The notes beneath the pieces were generated by a model. The model had not been told where the DNA came from. It saw only the letters and a program-made list of their open reading frames with translations, and did no database searches. Positions 7,558 through 16,714 of a stretch of DNA of 64,000 bases are shown piece by piece. Both the position numbers and the translations under genes were made by a program. Each line of letters opens with the position of its first letter. Positions within the stretch are counted from its first letter, which is position 1. This DNA is from Lachnospiraceae bacterium (lineage in GTDB: Bacteria; Bacillota; Clostridia; Lachnospirales; Lachnospiraceae), in the NCBI GenBank assembly GCA_910575275.1, contig CAJTEE010000003.1, positions 1 to 64,000 of the forward strand. Direction: 5' to 3'.

Positions 7558-9453
7558 ATGCTTCTGGAAAAGATAGAGCGGTCCTCGGACATGAAGAACT
7601 TCAGGGAGGAGGAGTATCCGCTGTTAGCGCAGGAGATCCGCCGGTTCCTGATTGAAAAGATCAGCCACACCGGGGGACATCTGGCCTCCAACCTCGGCGT
7701 GGTGGAGCTCACGATGGCGCTTCACCTGGCGTTTGACCTGCCGAAGGACAAGATCGTCTGGGATGTGGGGCATCAGGCGTATACACATAAATTACTGAGC
7801 GGCCGCAGGGAGGGCTTCGACGAGCTCAGACAGTTCGGTGGCATGAGCGGTTTCCCGAAACGGAAGGAGAGCCCCTATGACGCGTTCGACACGGGGCACA
7901 GCTCCACATCCATCTCGGCCGGATTGGGGATCGCACAGGCCAGAGAGCTCATGGGCGGCGATTATTCGGTGATTTCTGTCATCGGCGACGGAGCGCTCAC
8001 GGGTGGGATGGCTTATGAGGCGCTAAACAACGCGGCGCAGATGAAGAAAAATTTTATCATTGTGCTGAATGACAATGCGATGTCGATCTCCAAGAATGTG
8101 GGCGGCATGTCCCGGTATCTGAGCAGTGTCCGCACGGGGGAGAGCTATGCAGAGCTGAAGCGTGGGGTCGACAAGGTCCTTACCTCGATTCCGGTGATCG
8201 GAAAAAATTTGTCCTATGCGCTGTATCTGGCCAAAAACGGGATTAAGCAGTTTTTCGTCCCGGGTATGCTGTTTGAGGATATGGGCATCACCTATCTGGG
8301 CCCGGTGGACGGCCATAATGTGAAGGAAATGGTCCAGGTCTTTAAGGAGGCGAAGCGGGTTCGGCATGCGGTCCTGGTGCATGTCATCACGAAAAAGGGC
8401 AGAGGCTATGCGCCGGCAGAGAAGAATCCGGCGCGTTTCCACGGCGTGGAGCCGTTCGACATCGAAACGGGAAAGCCCTTGAAGGAAAAAATTTATCCGA
8501 GCTACACCGACGTGTTTGCAAAGAAGATCTGTGAGCTCGCCGCGAAAAATCCGAAGGTGGTCGCGCTTACGGCGGCCATGCCGGATGGGACAGGTCTCTC
8601 GCGGTTTGCAAAGCAGTTTCCGGAGCGCTTTTTTGACGTGGGGATTGCCGAGGCGCACGCGGTCACGTCTGCGGCGGGTATGGCCTCGGCCGGGCTTAAG
8701 CCGGTGGTTGCGGTCTACTCGTCGTTTCTGCAGAGAGGCTACGACCAGATCCTGCATGACGTCTGTCTCCAGGAGCTGCCGGTCCTTTTCGCGATCGACC
8801 GGGCTGGGCTTGTGGGCAGCGACGGGGAGACCCATCAAGGGATTTTTGATTTGTCTTTTTTGAGCCTGGTTCCGGGCATGAGCATCCTGGCTCCGAAGAA
8901 TCTCTGGGAGCTGCAGAGTATGCTGGAATTCGGTGTGAAGTTCGAGAGTACGATGGCGATCCGGTATCCGCGGGGCCAGGCGTACAGGGGGCTTAAAGAG
9001 TTTGCGGCCCCCATCGAGTACGGGAAGGCGGAGATGCTCTACGAGGAATCCGGGATCGCCCTGTTCGCGCTCGGCAGTATGGTCAGCACGGGCGAGCATG
9101 TGCGGGAGAAGCTGAAGGCCCGGGGCCATGCATGTACGCTCGTGAACGCGCGCTTTGTAAAGCCGCTGGATACCGGGATGCTGGATCGGCTCTGCGGAAA
9201 GCATTCGCTGATCGTCACGATGGAGGAGAATGTGCTGCGGGGCGGCATGGGGATGTTTGCGGCGCGGTATATCCAGACGCACCATCCAAAGGTCCGCGTG
9301 CTGTCCGTGGCGCTGCCGGATGCGTACGTGGAGCACGGAAACGTTACGCTGCTGCGGGAAATGCTGGGAATCGATAGCGATTCGGTGCTGGAGAGGATTC
9401 TGAAGGAGACCGCGAACGGTTACGACGATATAAAGGAGCGGCGTGATTTATGA
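7558..9453 (+). CDS. dxs: 1-deoxy-D-xylulose-5-phosphate synthase
   Basis: 631 residues from ATG at 7558, eight to nine bases after AAGGAGG. GDGALTGGMAYEALNNA (about 143-159) is the thiamine diphosphate/Mg2+ motif; DVGHQAYTHK and FDTGHSSTSISAGLG are family signatures; the transketolase pyrimidine and C-terminal domains follow. It condenses pyruvate and glyceraldehyde 3-phosphate, the first step of the MEP isoprenoid pathway, feeding the upstream ispA. Its stop overlaps the tlyA start (ATGA). Confidence 0.97.
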   Translation: MLLEKIERSSDMKNFREEEYPLLAQEIRRFLIEKISHTGGHLASNLGVVELTMALHLAFDLPKDKIVWDVGHQAYTHKLLSGRREGFDELRQFGGMSGFPKRKESPYDAFDTGHSSTSISAGLGIAQARELMGGDYSVISVIGDGALTGGMAYEALNNAAQMKKNFIIVLNDNAMSISKNVGGMSRYLSSVRTGESYAELKRGVDKVLTSIPVIGKNLSYALYLAKNGIKQFFVPGMLFEDMGITYLGPVDGHNVKEMVQVFKEAKRVRHAVLVHVITKKGRGYAPAEKNPARFHGVEPFDIETGKPLKEKIYPSYTDVFAKKICELAAKNPKVVALTAAMPDGTGLSRFAKQFPERFFDVGIAEAHAVTSAAGMASAGLKPVVAVYSSFLQRGYDQILHDVCLQELPVLFAIDRAGLVGSDGETHQGIFDLSFLSLVPGMSILAPKNLWELQSMLEFGVKFESTMAIRYPRGQAYRGLKEFAAPIEYGKAEMLYEESGIALFALGSMVSTGEHVREKLKARGHACTLVNARFVKPLDTGMLDRLCGKHSLIVTMEENVLRGGMGMFAARYIQTHHPKVRVLSVALPDAYVEHGNVTLLREMLGIDSDSVLERILKETANGYDDIKERRDL

Positions 9454-10262
9454 AGGAACGGCTGGACGTACTGCTGGTAAAGAGAGGGCTTTCGGAGTCC
9501 CGGGAAAAGGCAAAGGCGGTCATTATGTCCGGGATCGTCTATGTGGACGGGCAGAAGGAGGACAAGGCCGGCTCCCTATTTGGGGAGGGGGCGGCGATCG
9601 AGGTGCGCGGCAGCACGCTGCGGTATGTGAGCCGCGGCGGGCTGAAGCTTGAGAAGGCCATGACGCATTTCGGCGTAAGGTCGGCCGGGAAGGTCTGCAT
9701 GGATGTGGGCGCTTCAACAGGCGGCTTTACGGACTGCATGTTGCAAAACGGAGCCATTCGGGTCTACTCGGTGGATGTAGGGCGAGGCCAGCTTGCCTGG
9801 AAGCTGCGAAACGATGCGCGTGTGGTCTGCATGGAAAAGACGAATATCCGGTATGTGACGCCGAAGGACCTGCCGGAGCGGGTGCAGCTTGCATCCATTG
9901 ATGTCTCGTTTATCTCCCTGACCAAGGTGCTGGGACCGGTGAAGGCCCTGATGGAGGCGGATGGAGAATTGGTATGCCTGATCAAGCCGCAGTTTGAGGC
10001 GGGCCGGGAGAAGGTCGGGAAGAAGGGCGTCGTCCGGGACAAGGCCGTCCATCTGGAGGTCATTGAGACGGTGGCCTCTTTTGCGGGAGGCATCGGGCTT
10101 GAGGCTCTGCATCTGGAATTTTCCCCGATCAAGGGGCCGGAGGGCAACATCGAATATTTACTGCATCTGAAAAATCATGTGGGTGAGGAGACCTTCGCCA
10201 ATGACCGGATCGGGGCAAAGGAGACCGTTGACAGAGCGCATGAGGCGCTGGGGAAGACATGA
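9450..10262 (+). CDS. tlyA: TlyA-family rRNA 2'-O-methyltransferase (YqxC)
   Basis: 270 residues. An N-terminal S4 RNA-binding domain (about 1-60, ERLDVLLVKRGL) is followed by a Rossmann methyltransferase domain with the SAM site DVGASTGGFTDCMLQNGA (about 85-102) and the later IKPQFEAGREKVGKKGVV. TlyA methylates ribosomal RNA in some bacteria; it has also been called hemolysin A. Four-base overlaps on both sides show tight coupling with dxs and nadK. Confidence 0.94.
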   Translation: MKERLDVLLVKRGLSESREKAKAVIMSGIVYVDGQKEDKAGSLFGEGAAIEVRGSTLRYVSRGGLKLEKAMTHFGVRSAGKVCMDVGASTGGFTDCMLQNGAIRVYSVDVGRGQLAWKLRNDARVVCMEKTNIRYVTPKDLPERVQLASIDVSFISLTKVLGPVKALMEADGELVCLIKPQFEAGREKVGKKGVVRDKAVHLEVIETVASFAGGIGLEALHLEFSPIKGPEGNIEYLLHLKNHVGEETFANDRIGAKETVDRAHEALGKT

Positions 10263-11104
10263 ACAATTTTTACATCGTGGTAAATTCGGAGAAGGAAAAT
10301 ACGGAGACGGTCAGAAGGCAGATCGAGGAATACCTGGCTGTCCGGAGAAAGCGCTTCTATTCGTCAGGCGGGAGCTTTGTGAAGGGAGAGAGCCGTGCGG
10401 CCTGCAGGGATATACCGCCCGATACGGAGTGCGTGATCACGCTTGGTGGAGACGGGACGCTTCTTTTGACGGCCCGGGCCTTGGCGGGAAGCAATATCCC
10501 GATCATCGGGATTAACCTGGGGAATCTCGGTTATCTGACGGAGTTAGGGCGGGACGGAAACATTGAGGAGCTTTTGGATGCACTGATCTGCGGCCGTTAC
10601 CGGATCCAGGAACGGATGATGCTAAAGGGAATCGTGTACCATGAAGGCCGGCCGATGCATGAAAACATTGCATTGAATGATATTGTGGTGAGCCGCGAGG
10701 GGGAGCTCCAAATCCTGCGGTTTGGGATCTACGTAAACGGAAAGCTCCTGAATCAGTACAGCGCCGACGGAATGATCGTCGCGACGCCGACGGGCTCCAC
10801 GGCCTATAATCTCTCGGCGGGCGGGCCGATCGCACAGCCGGATGGGCAGCTGCTTCTTCTGACGCCGATCTGCCCGCACACGCTGGCGTCGCGGACGATC
10901 GTATTTTCGCCGGAAAGCCGGATTAAGATCGAGGTGTCTGAGACAAACAAAGGCCGGCCGACGGCCGTCTTCGACGGAGATACGAAGGTGCCTTTGGAAT
11001 GCGGTGATTTTATCGAAATCGAACGTTCCGGAATGGTGACAAGGATCATAAAGCTGGATAATAGATCGTTTCTTGATATTTTAAAGCAGAAAATGGCACA
11101 GTGA
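10259..11104 (+). CDS. nadK: NAD kinase
   Basis: 281 residues. GGDGT (about 63-67) is the catalytic/phosphate motif; NLGNLGYLTE (about 88-97), DGMIVATPTGSTAYNLSAGGP and ICPHTLASR are the other family blocks. It phosphorylates NAD to NADP. The location between tlyA and argR matches Bacillus and clostridial gene order. Confidence 0.97.
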   Translation: MNNFYIVVNSEKENTETVRRQIEEYLAVRRKRFYSSGGSFVKGESRAACRDIPPDTECVITLGGDGTLLLTARALAGSNIPIIGINLGNLGYLTELGRDGNIEELLDALICGRYRIQERMMLKGIVYHEGRPMHENIALNDIVVSREGELQILRFGIYVNGKLLNQYSADGMIVATPTGSTAYNLSAGGPIAQPDGQLLLLTPICPHTLASRTIVFSPESRIKIEVSETNKGRPTAVFDGDTKVPLECGDFIEIERSGMVTRIIKLDNRSFLDILKQKMAQ

Positions 11105-11171
11105 CGGTAATGATCCGAACGGGGCTGGACTGCCGAAGATGATGTGCCGCATGGGCAGAAAGGGGTACGGC

Positions 11172-11621
11172 ATGAAGGTTGACAGACACAGCAAGATCGT
11201 CGAACTGATCGGGAAATATCAGATCGAGACACAGGAGGAGCTGGCAGAGTATTTAAAGAAGGCCGGCTACCATGTAACACAGGCTACGGTTTCCAGAGAT
11301 ATCCGGGAGCTGAAGCTGACAAAGGTGCAGGCGGACAACGGACGCCAGTATTATTCAGTGATGCATGGAAAAAAGGATTTCAGCGAGAAATACCTGCGGA
11401 TCTTCCGCGACTGTTTTGTCTCGATGGACATGGCGCAGAATATTCTGGTGATCAAGACCGTCTCCGGTATGGCGATGGCAGTCGCGGAGGCGCTTGACGT
11501 GCTTGGGTATCATGAGATCGTCGGCTGCGTGGCGGGGGACAATACGATCATGTGCGCGCTCCGGTCTTCCGATGACACGATCATTCTCATGGACAAGTTG
11601 AAAAAGATGATTGCACAATAG
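11172..11621 (+). CDS. argR: Arginine repressor ArgR/AhrC
   Basis: 149 residues from ATG at 11172; AAAGGGG precedes it, and the upstream in-frame ATGs lack such a site. The winged-helix DNA-binding half has TQEELAEYLKKAGYHVTQAT and SRDIRELKL; the C-terminal half has the arginine-binding hexamer motif CVAGDNTIMC. It senses arginine and controls its synthesis and breakdown. That may matter for the arginine decarboxylase operon at 54 kb, but no ARG box was identified there. Confidence 0.95.
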   Translation: MKVDRHSKIVELIGKYQIETQEELAEYLKKAGYHVTQATVSRDIRELKLTKVQADNGRQYYSVMHGKKDFSEKYLRIFRDCFVSMDMAQNILVIKTVSGMAMAVAEALDVLGYHEIVGCVAGDNTIMCALRSSDDTIILMDKLKKMIAQ

Positions 11622-11645
11622 GGCGGAAAGGATCGGGGTGATGGT

Positions 11646-13319
11646 ATGCTTCTTGGCCTGCATGTAAAAAATCTGGCGTTGATTGAGAAGGCAGAGATCG
11701 AGTTTGCCGAAGGGTTGAATATACTGACGGGAGAAACCGGCGCGGGAAAGTCCATTATCATTGGTTCGGTGGGGCTGGCGCTTGGCGCGAAGGCATCAAA
11801 GGACATGATCCGACAGGGGGAGGAGAGCGCGTATATCGAGCTTATCTTTTCAGTGGAGGATGAAAAAAGGGCCGCTCTTAAGGAGCTGGACGTTTTCCCT
11901 GACGAGGACGGGATTTTGATCATTTCCAAAAAAATCACACAGACCAGAAGCACGAGCCGCATCAATGACGAGACGGTGACAACGGGGCGGCTTAAGGAGG
12001 TCACGGGCCTGCTTTTGGACATTCACGGGCAGCATGAGCACCAGTCCCTTTTGAACAGGCAGAAGCACCTGGATATTCTCGATGCATATGCGAAGGAGGA
12101 GACGGAGAAGCTGAAAACCGATGTGGCAGAGGGATACCGGGCATATCTGGCCCTGCAGGAAAAGCTTCGGGGTTATTCCCAGGATGGGGAAAGCAGGAAA
12201 CGCGAGGCGGACTTCCTTCGTTTTGAGGTGGAGGAAATCGAGAATGCCGGAATCCGGCCCGGCGAGGAGGAGGAGCTTTCTGCAAAGCATAAACGATTTT
12301 TACATAGCCAGAAAATTATGGAAAGCATGGCGAATGCCTACCGGGCTGTGGACATTGACGAGATCGGCCGTGCGTTGAGAGAGGTGGAGAGTGTCGTTGC
12401 CTATGACGAACGGCTCCGAGATATTGCAGACGGGCTTTCGGACGTAGATAACCTTTTAAGCGATCTAAACCGTGCAATTGCGGATTACATGAATGAAACG
12501 GAGTTTAATGAGGAAGAATGCAAAGAGGTTGAGGAACGTCTGGACTTTATCCGCGGGCTGATGGCAAAGTACGGGAATTCGGAGGAAGAAATCCTTTCGC
12601 AGCTCAAGGAAAAGAAAAAACGGCTTCTGGAACTTGAAAACTACGACGAGCTGGCAGCACAGGCGAAGGGGGCCTATGCGACGCAGGAGAAACGGCTGAA
12701 AGCGCAGTGTGAAAGGCTGTCCAAGATGAGGAAACAGGCGGCCGGTACACTTAAAAAGCGGATCCAGTCAGAGCTTTCGGACTTGAATTTCCTGCATGTG
12801 GATTTTCAGATCGAGGTTCGGCCGCTTGCACATTTCACGGCGGCTGGATTGGACGAGGTAGAATTTTTAATTTCCACGAACCCTGGGAGTATTCCGCCAA
12901 GACCGCTTGGCGAGGTGGCCTCCGGCGGCGAGCTTTCCCGGATCATGCTGGCGATCAAGACCGTGTTAGCGGATACGGATGAGATTCCGACGCTGATTTT
13001 TGACGAGATCGACACAGGGATCAGCGGCCGGACGGCGCAGAAGGTATCCGAGCGCCTTTCCTATATTGCGAAAAAACACCAGGTTTTATGCATTACACAT
13101 CTTCCGCAGATCGCGGCGATGGCGGATATACATTTTGAAATTAAAAAGGATGTAGAAAAAGGGAAAACCGTGACAAGAATCCACCGTTTGAGCCATGAGG
13201 AACAGGTGGAAGAACTGGCAAGACTTCTCGGCGGGGCAGAAATCACAGACACGGTGCGGGAAAATGCAGAAGAAATGAAGCGGCTGGCAGAGGAAAGGAA
13301 ATCGCCAGCTAAAAACTGA
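11646..13319 (+). CDS. recN: DNA repair protein RecN
   Basis: 557 residues. SMC-like ATPase: Walker A GETGAGKS (about 29-36), central coiled coil (about 150-380), ABC signature SGGELSRIMLAI, Walker B TLIFDEIDTGISG. Acts early in double-strand break repair. The gene is followed by an intrinsic terminator at 13351, so it probably closes the nusB operon. Confidence 0.96.
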   Translation: MLLGLHVKNLALIEKAEIEFAEGLNILTGETGAGKSIIIGSVGLALGAKASKDMIRQGEESAYIELIFSVEDEKRAALKELDVFPDEDGILIISKKITQTRSTSRINDETVTTGRLKEVTGLLLDIHGQHEHQSLLNRQKHLDILDAYAKEETEKLKTDVAEGYRAYLALQEKLRGYSQDGESRKREADFLRFEVEEIENAGIRPGEEEELSAKHKRFLHSQKIMESMANAYRAVDIDEIGRALREVESVVAYDERLRDIADGLSDVDNLLSDLNRAIADYMNETEFNEEECKEVEERLDFIRGLMAKYGNSEEEILSQLKEKKKRLLELENYDELAAQAKGAYATQEKRLKAQCERLSKMRKQAAGTLKKRIQSELSDLNFLHVDFQIEVRPLAHFTAAGLDEVEFLISTNPGSIPPRPLGEVASGGELSRIMLAIKTVLADTDEIPTLIFDEIDTGISGRTAQKVSERLSYIAKKHQVLCITHLPQIAAMADIHFEIKKDVEKGKTVTRIHRLSHEEQVEELARLLGGAEITDTVRENAEEMKRLAEERKSPAKN

Positions 13320-13350
13320 CAGGGTCAAAAAAAGAATCGGTCACATACTA

Positions 13351-13383
13351 GGAGAGGAGCAGAAAAACTGCCCTCTCCTTTTT
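13351..13383 (+). terminator. Intrinsic terminator after recN
   Basis: GGAGAGG / CCTCTCC outer stem with GCAG / CTGC inner stem around an A5 loop, followed by TTTTT. Confidence 0.85.
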
Positions 13384-13446
13384 CCGTATTTGTGAAAAAA
13401 ATAAGGGAAATCAGGGCAGAATGAATAGAGGTGAGGAGGTTTTTCC

Positions 13447-14697
13447 GTGACAAGGAAAAGAAAATTTCGCAAAAGCCTGGCTTGGCTGTTCTGGCTTTCC
13501 CTTATTCTTATGGCCGGATTCGTCTGGTTCTATGTGACCTATACGGTGCCGGACCGATTGAATCTTGCCGCCAATGAGGAGGAAGTATTTCACTTTTCAC
13601 TGCCGCCGGGGGTAACGTTAGAGAGCGACAGCGAGGAGGTGGTAGTCGGCAACGGCTCCAATATCCCGAAAGGTGAGGTACGCATCCAGGCAGCCGAGGG
13701 CAGCTATTCGCTCGGAATGAAGCTATTCGGCCTGTTTGAAATGAAGGAGATTGAGGTAGCCGTTGTGGATGGCATGTGCGCGGTCCCGTGCGGGCTGCCG
13801 GTAGGCATTTATTTAAAGTCCAACGGCGTGATGGTCATCGGAACCGGACAGATCGTCAATGAGGCGGGAAACGTTGTGGAGCCCGCGTTCGGAGTCCTGA
13901 AGTCCGGGGATTACATTGAGAAGATCAACGGACAAGGTCTTAAGGACAAGACGGATCTGATTTCCGCAGTCAACGCATGCGGCGGCCGGCCCGTCCGTCT
14001 GGAGGTCCGCCGCGGTACGGAGCTCTTAGACCTTGAGCTCTCCCCGGTGCTTGCCGAGGATGGCAGCTACAAGCTCGGGGCGTGGGTCCGCGACGACACA
14101 CAGGGAATCGGTACGGTGACATATGTGGATCTAAACGGCAGATTCGGCGCCCTGGGCCACGGGATCAGCGACAGCGATACGGGGCAATTGGTAGACATCG
14201 AAGAAGGCGAACTCTATGAGACCCAGATCCTAGGAATCGAAAAAGGAGTTTCCGGAAAGCCTGGCGTCATGTCCGGGATCATCTACTACGGCCAGGGAAC
14301 CCGTTTAGGAGAAGTCACGGCCAACACAGACGAAGGAATCTTCGGAACCGTCAACGAAAAATTCCTTCGCTCCATGAAGTCCGCCGCGATCCCGATCGGT
14401 TTTAAACAGGATGTACACAAAGGAACCGCTTATATCCGAAGCGACGTATCAGGGGAGGTGAGAGATTATGAAATCGAGATTCAAAAAGTGGATTACTCGA
14501 GTCTTCAAAAAAATAAAGGAATGGTAATCCAGGTTACAGATCCAAAACTCCTAAATCTGACCGGCGGGATTGTACAGGGAATGAGCGGAAGCCCGATCAT
14601 GCAGGACGGCAAACTGGTCGGAGCCGTAACCCACGTATTTATCCAGGACTCAACGAGAGGGTATGGGATATTTATTGAAAATATGCTCTCGCATTGA
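13447..14697 (+). CDS. spoIVB: SpoIVB peptidase (S55 family)
   Basis: 416 residues from GTG at 13447 behind AGGAGG. One membrane segment (about 11-31), a PDZ domain (roughly 130-200, with PAFGVLKSGDYIEKINGQGL) and the S55 peptidase domain with ALGHGISD and the catalytic serine in GMSGSPI (S380). Made in the forespore, SpoIVB cleaves SpoIVFA and so triggers activation of pro-sigma-K. In Bacillus and many clostridia spo0A follows directly; here it does not, and hairpin-rich DNA follows instead. Confidence 0.96.
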   Translation: MTRKRKFRKSLAWLFWLSLILMAGFVWFYVTYTVPDRLNLAANEEEVFHFSLPPGVTLESDSEEVVVGNGSNIPKGEVRIQAAEGSYSLGMKLFGLFEMKEIEVAVVDGMCAVPCGLPVGIYLKSNGVMVIGTGQIVNEAGNVVEPAFGVLKSGDYIEKINGQGLKDKTDLISAVNACGGRPVRLEVRRGTELLDLELSPVLAEDGSYKLGAWVRDDTQGIGTVTYVDLNGRFGALGHGISDSDTGQLVDIEEGELYETQILGIEKGVSGKPGVMSGIIYYGQGTRLGEVTANTDEGIFGTVNEKFLRSMKSAAIPIGFKQDVHKGTAYIRSDVSGEVRDYEIEIQKVDYSSLQKNKGMVIQVTDPKLLNLTGGIVQGMSGSPIMQDGKLVGAVTHVFIQDSTRGYGIFIENMLSH

Positions 14698-14704
14698 GCC
14701 GGGC

Positions 14705-14770
14705 AGCATCTTCCAGAAACAGGCGCACGGGAAAGCTAGCTTTCCCGTGCGCCTGTTTCTGGAAGATGCT
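14705..14770. repeat. Perfect 66-bp palindrome after spoIVB
   Basis: Two 33-bp arms (14705-14737 and 14738-14770) are exact reverse complements with no loop bases. It begins eight bases after the spoIVB stop and lacks a following T-tract, so it is not a typical terminator; it may still end transcription from either side or be a mobile hairpin. Confidence 0.85.
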
Positions 14771-14771
14771 A

Positions 14772-14828
14772 TGGGGCGAAAGCCCCCCAACCGATGGTGC
14801 GCCTTGCGGCACACCATCGGTTGCCCCA
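14772..14828. repeat. Compound hairpin next to the palindrome
   Basis: TGGGGC (14772) can pair with GCCCCA (14823-14828). Inside are GGGGC-GAAA-GCCCC and the 12-bp stem CAACCGATGGTG / CACCATCGGTTG (14788-14799 and 14812-14823). The remaining ~265 bases before the next gene are AT-rich and hold nothing recognisable. Confidence 0.65.
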
Positions 14829-15094
14829 GCAGAGTCCCCCCCTCTTTTCTCCCTTCACACCACACCACAAATACAAAAAAAGTTACATCAAGACACACTT
14901 GATTATAACAATATATTTGCCAGTCAAAATTCTCCAAAACAGCCTATATTTTTAAAGAACCAGGATTCTATCATCATTATCATACAAAACCGGCACATGA
15001 AATGAGGAGTAATATAGGAAACGTTATTCAATACGCTTTTCTATAAAATTTTATCCCTATCTGGTATCGGTCAAGAAAAACAGAAGCCCCCCTC

Positions 15095-15667
15095 TTATTC
15101 CCTCATCAAAGGCATACCCGTATGCCACGCCTGGCCGACCTTTTCCCCAATCGCATAGTACCCATTCTGGAATTGGTCAAATACAAACGTATTTAACTTT
15201 TTCGGATCCACCTTTCCTTTCTCATCCAGGACAGATTCATCTGCAAGAACACCGACGATTTCCCTGATTACATGATGCCCGTAGACCTCCGTACGGTCCT
15301 CAACAACCCTGCATTCCAGAGTCAGCGGAAATTCCTCAACGATGGGAGCGTCCACTTTCTCACTCTTTACCGCGGTCAGCCCGGACCGCTCAAACTTATC
15401 TGCCATCTTATTCCCCGTCGCGATACCAAAGAAATCCGCCGCCTCAATATGAGGAATATCGGCAATGCTGAGTGTGAATGCCCCTCTCTTTTTTATATTC
15501 TCAGATGTCTTATGGTCCTCTCCGATATTAAGAGAAACCATATTTTCTGCACAGATGCCGCCCCACGCCATATTCATCACATCGACAACATCCTGATCCC
15601 CGTATGTAGCGATCATCAGCACCGGCATCGGAAACAGATAGGGGTTTACGCCTAAATCCTTCTTCAT
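15095..15667 (-). CDS. Flavin reductase-like (FMN-binding) protein
   Basis: 190 residues, start chosen at the ATG behind GGAGGG. The fold-typical stretches are NPYLFPMPVLMIATYG near the N terminus, the MNMAWGGICAENMVSLNI region that contacts FMN, and TSENIKKRGAFTLSI. Family members bind FMN and many reduce flavins; substrate unknown. The remains of a HxlR-type redox regulator lie just upstream on the other strand, a common pairing, so this gene has probably lost its divergent regulator. Confidence 0.85.
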   Translation of the reverse strand: MKKDLGVNPYLFPMPVLMIATYGDQDVVDVMNMAWGGICAENMVSLNIGEDHKTSENIKKRGAFTLSIADIPHIEAADFFGIATGNKMADKFERSGLTAVKSEKVDAPIVEEFPLTLECRVVEDRTEVYGHHVIREIVGVLADESVLDEKGKVDPKKLNTFVFDQFQNGYYAIGEKVGQAWHTGMPLMRE

Positions 15668-15808
15668 GAAAATACCCTCCATTTATTTTTTAGATTGACG
15701 TCTCTTTGTCCTCCGGCTATAATTATACCAATGAACAGAAAAAACACAAGTACTGTCTATAAAGGGAGGTACTTTCTTAAAAGGAAGTGTAAAGAAACAC
15801 ATGGCTGT

Positions 15809-15970
15809 ATGGAACGCTATATTGAAACTGCCAATTTTTCGGATACCGGCTTCAGCTATGCGATGTCTCTCATCAGCGGGAAGCACAAGATGGTCATTCT
15901 CTACTGCCTGATGGAATTTGGGCCTGTCCGCTTTAACTTATTTTGTCCGGATATTCGCCGGAGAAGATGA
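15809..15970 (+). pseudogene. Truncated HxlR-family regulator
   Basis: The frame encodes YAMSLISGKHKMVILYCLME then FGPVRFN, the start of the HxlR winged helix up to the RFNEL motif. Similarity stops there and the frame ends after ten unrelated residues. A full HxlR protein has ~100-120 residues, so about half the domain is missing. Probably the remnant of the regulator of the divergent flavin reductase. Confidence 0.7.
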
Positions 15971-16216
15971 CGCCTGAGGGGCGTGGACGTGATGAAGGAT
16001 ATTCCGGTCTGGTTTCTCTACGAGAGCGAGGTCGAGCTGAGAAAGGACGCAAAAAGCAATTCCCTCGCCGCCGGGTACGCGATCAACAACGCGGGTGGCA
16101 GCGCGATCATGACGGAGGTGCCGGGTGTAAACCATGAGACGTTTCGGGCGTTCCCGGAGGGGAAAATGGATACCTACGGCATGATGGACTGGCTGATCTC
16201 ACAGAGCCGGAAGTGA
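15971..16216 (+). pseudogene. C-terminal fragment of an alpha/beta-hydrolase-like protein
   Basis: The frame directly after the HxlR remnant's stop encodes IPVWFLYESEVELRKDAKSN, then TEVPGVNHETF and YGMMDWLISQ. This looks like the last strands of an alpha/beta hydrolase, with the late catalytic histidine in VNHETF. No nucleophile elbow or N-terminal part is present. The family assignment is tentative. Confidence 0.5.
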
Positions 16217-16275
16217 CGAAAAACTGCATAAAAATAAGTTTTCCCATCAGCCCGGACTAATCCCGACCTGTCTTG

Positions 16276-16283
16276 CATAGACT
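16276..16283 (+). promoter_or_regulatory. Possible sigma-E -10 element of spoIIID
   Basis: CATAGACT resembles the sigma-E -10 element. The upstream ACTAATC, 13 bases before, is a weak -35 match. spoIIID is mother-cell expressed from sigma-E in Bacillus; the match here is only suggestive. Confidence 0.3.
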
Positions 16284-16312
16284 GTAAAAACAGTTGAAGC
16301 AGGAGTAATCCC

Positions 16313-16591
16313 ATGAAGGATTATATCGAGGAGCGAGCGATCCAGATCGCCAATTATATCATTGATGAGAACGCGACCGTGCGGCAGACGGCGAGGAAGT
16401 TTGGCATCAGTAAGTCGACGGTACATAAGGACGTCACGGATCGCCTTGTCCACATCAATCCCAATCTGGCGGCGCAGGCGAGAGTGGTGCTTGACATCAA
16501 CAAGGCGGAGCGCCACATCCGCGGGGGTCTGGCCACAAAGGAGAAGTATGAACACCGGCTGCAGGCGTGCAGCAGGGAGGAGGTCTCGTGA
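16313..16591 (+). CDS. spoIIID: Sporulation transcriptional regulator SpoIIID
   Basis: 92 residues, the usual size. It begins MKDYIEERAIQIANYII and carries the helix-turn-helix TVRQTARKFGISKSTVHKDV and the segment INPNLAAQARVVLDINKAER, all diagnostic. SpoIIID activates and represses many mother-cell genes after engulfment. RBS AGGAG precedes the ATG, and an intrinsic terminator follows at 16640, so it is a single-gene unit. Confidence 0.96.
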   Translation: MKDYIEERAIQIANYIIDENATVRQTARKFGISKSTVHKDVTDRLVHINPNLAAQARVVLDINKAERHIRGGLATKEKYEHRLQACSREEVS

Positions 16592-16639
16592 TGTAGAAAA
16601 GGGGGATCTGTCGGGAACGGAAAAATAGATAAGCTTTTG

Positions 16640-16674
16640 AGAGGTATCGCCAACCGGCATGATGCCTCTTTTTT
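16640..16674 (+). terminator. Intrinsic terminator of spoIIID
   Basis: Nine-bp stem AGAGGTATC / GATGCCTCT (one G-T pair), 12-base loop, then a T6 tract. Confidence 0.85.
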
Positions 16675-16714
16675 ATGAGGCATGCATTTGCCGCGGGCAG
16701 CGGCTCGTCGGGGG

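Noticed and set aside
13344-13350. CATACTA, a perfect forespore sigma-F/G -10 element before spoIVB
   Set aside because: No convincing -35 lies at the right distance, and transcription from it would run straight into the recN terminator hairpin.
14663-15005. Two overlapping open frames across the palindrome after spoIVB
   Set aside because: They encode the inverted repeat itself and show no protein-like composition or RBS.
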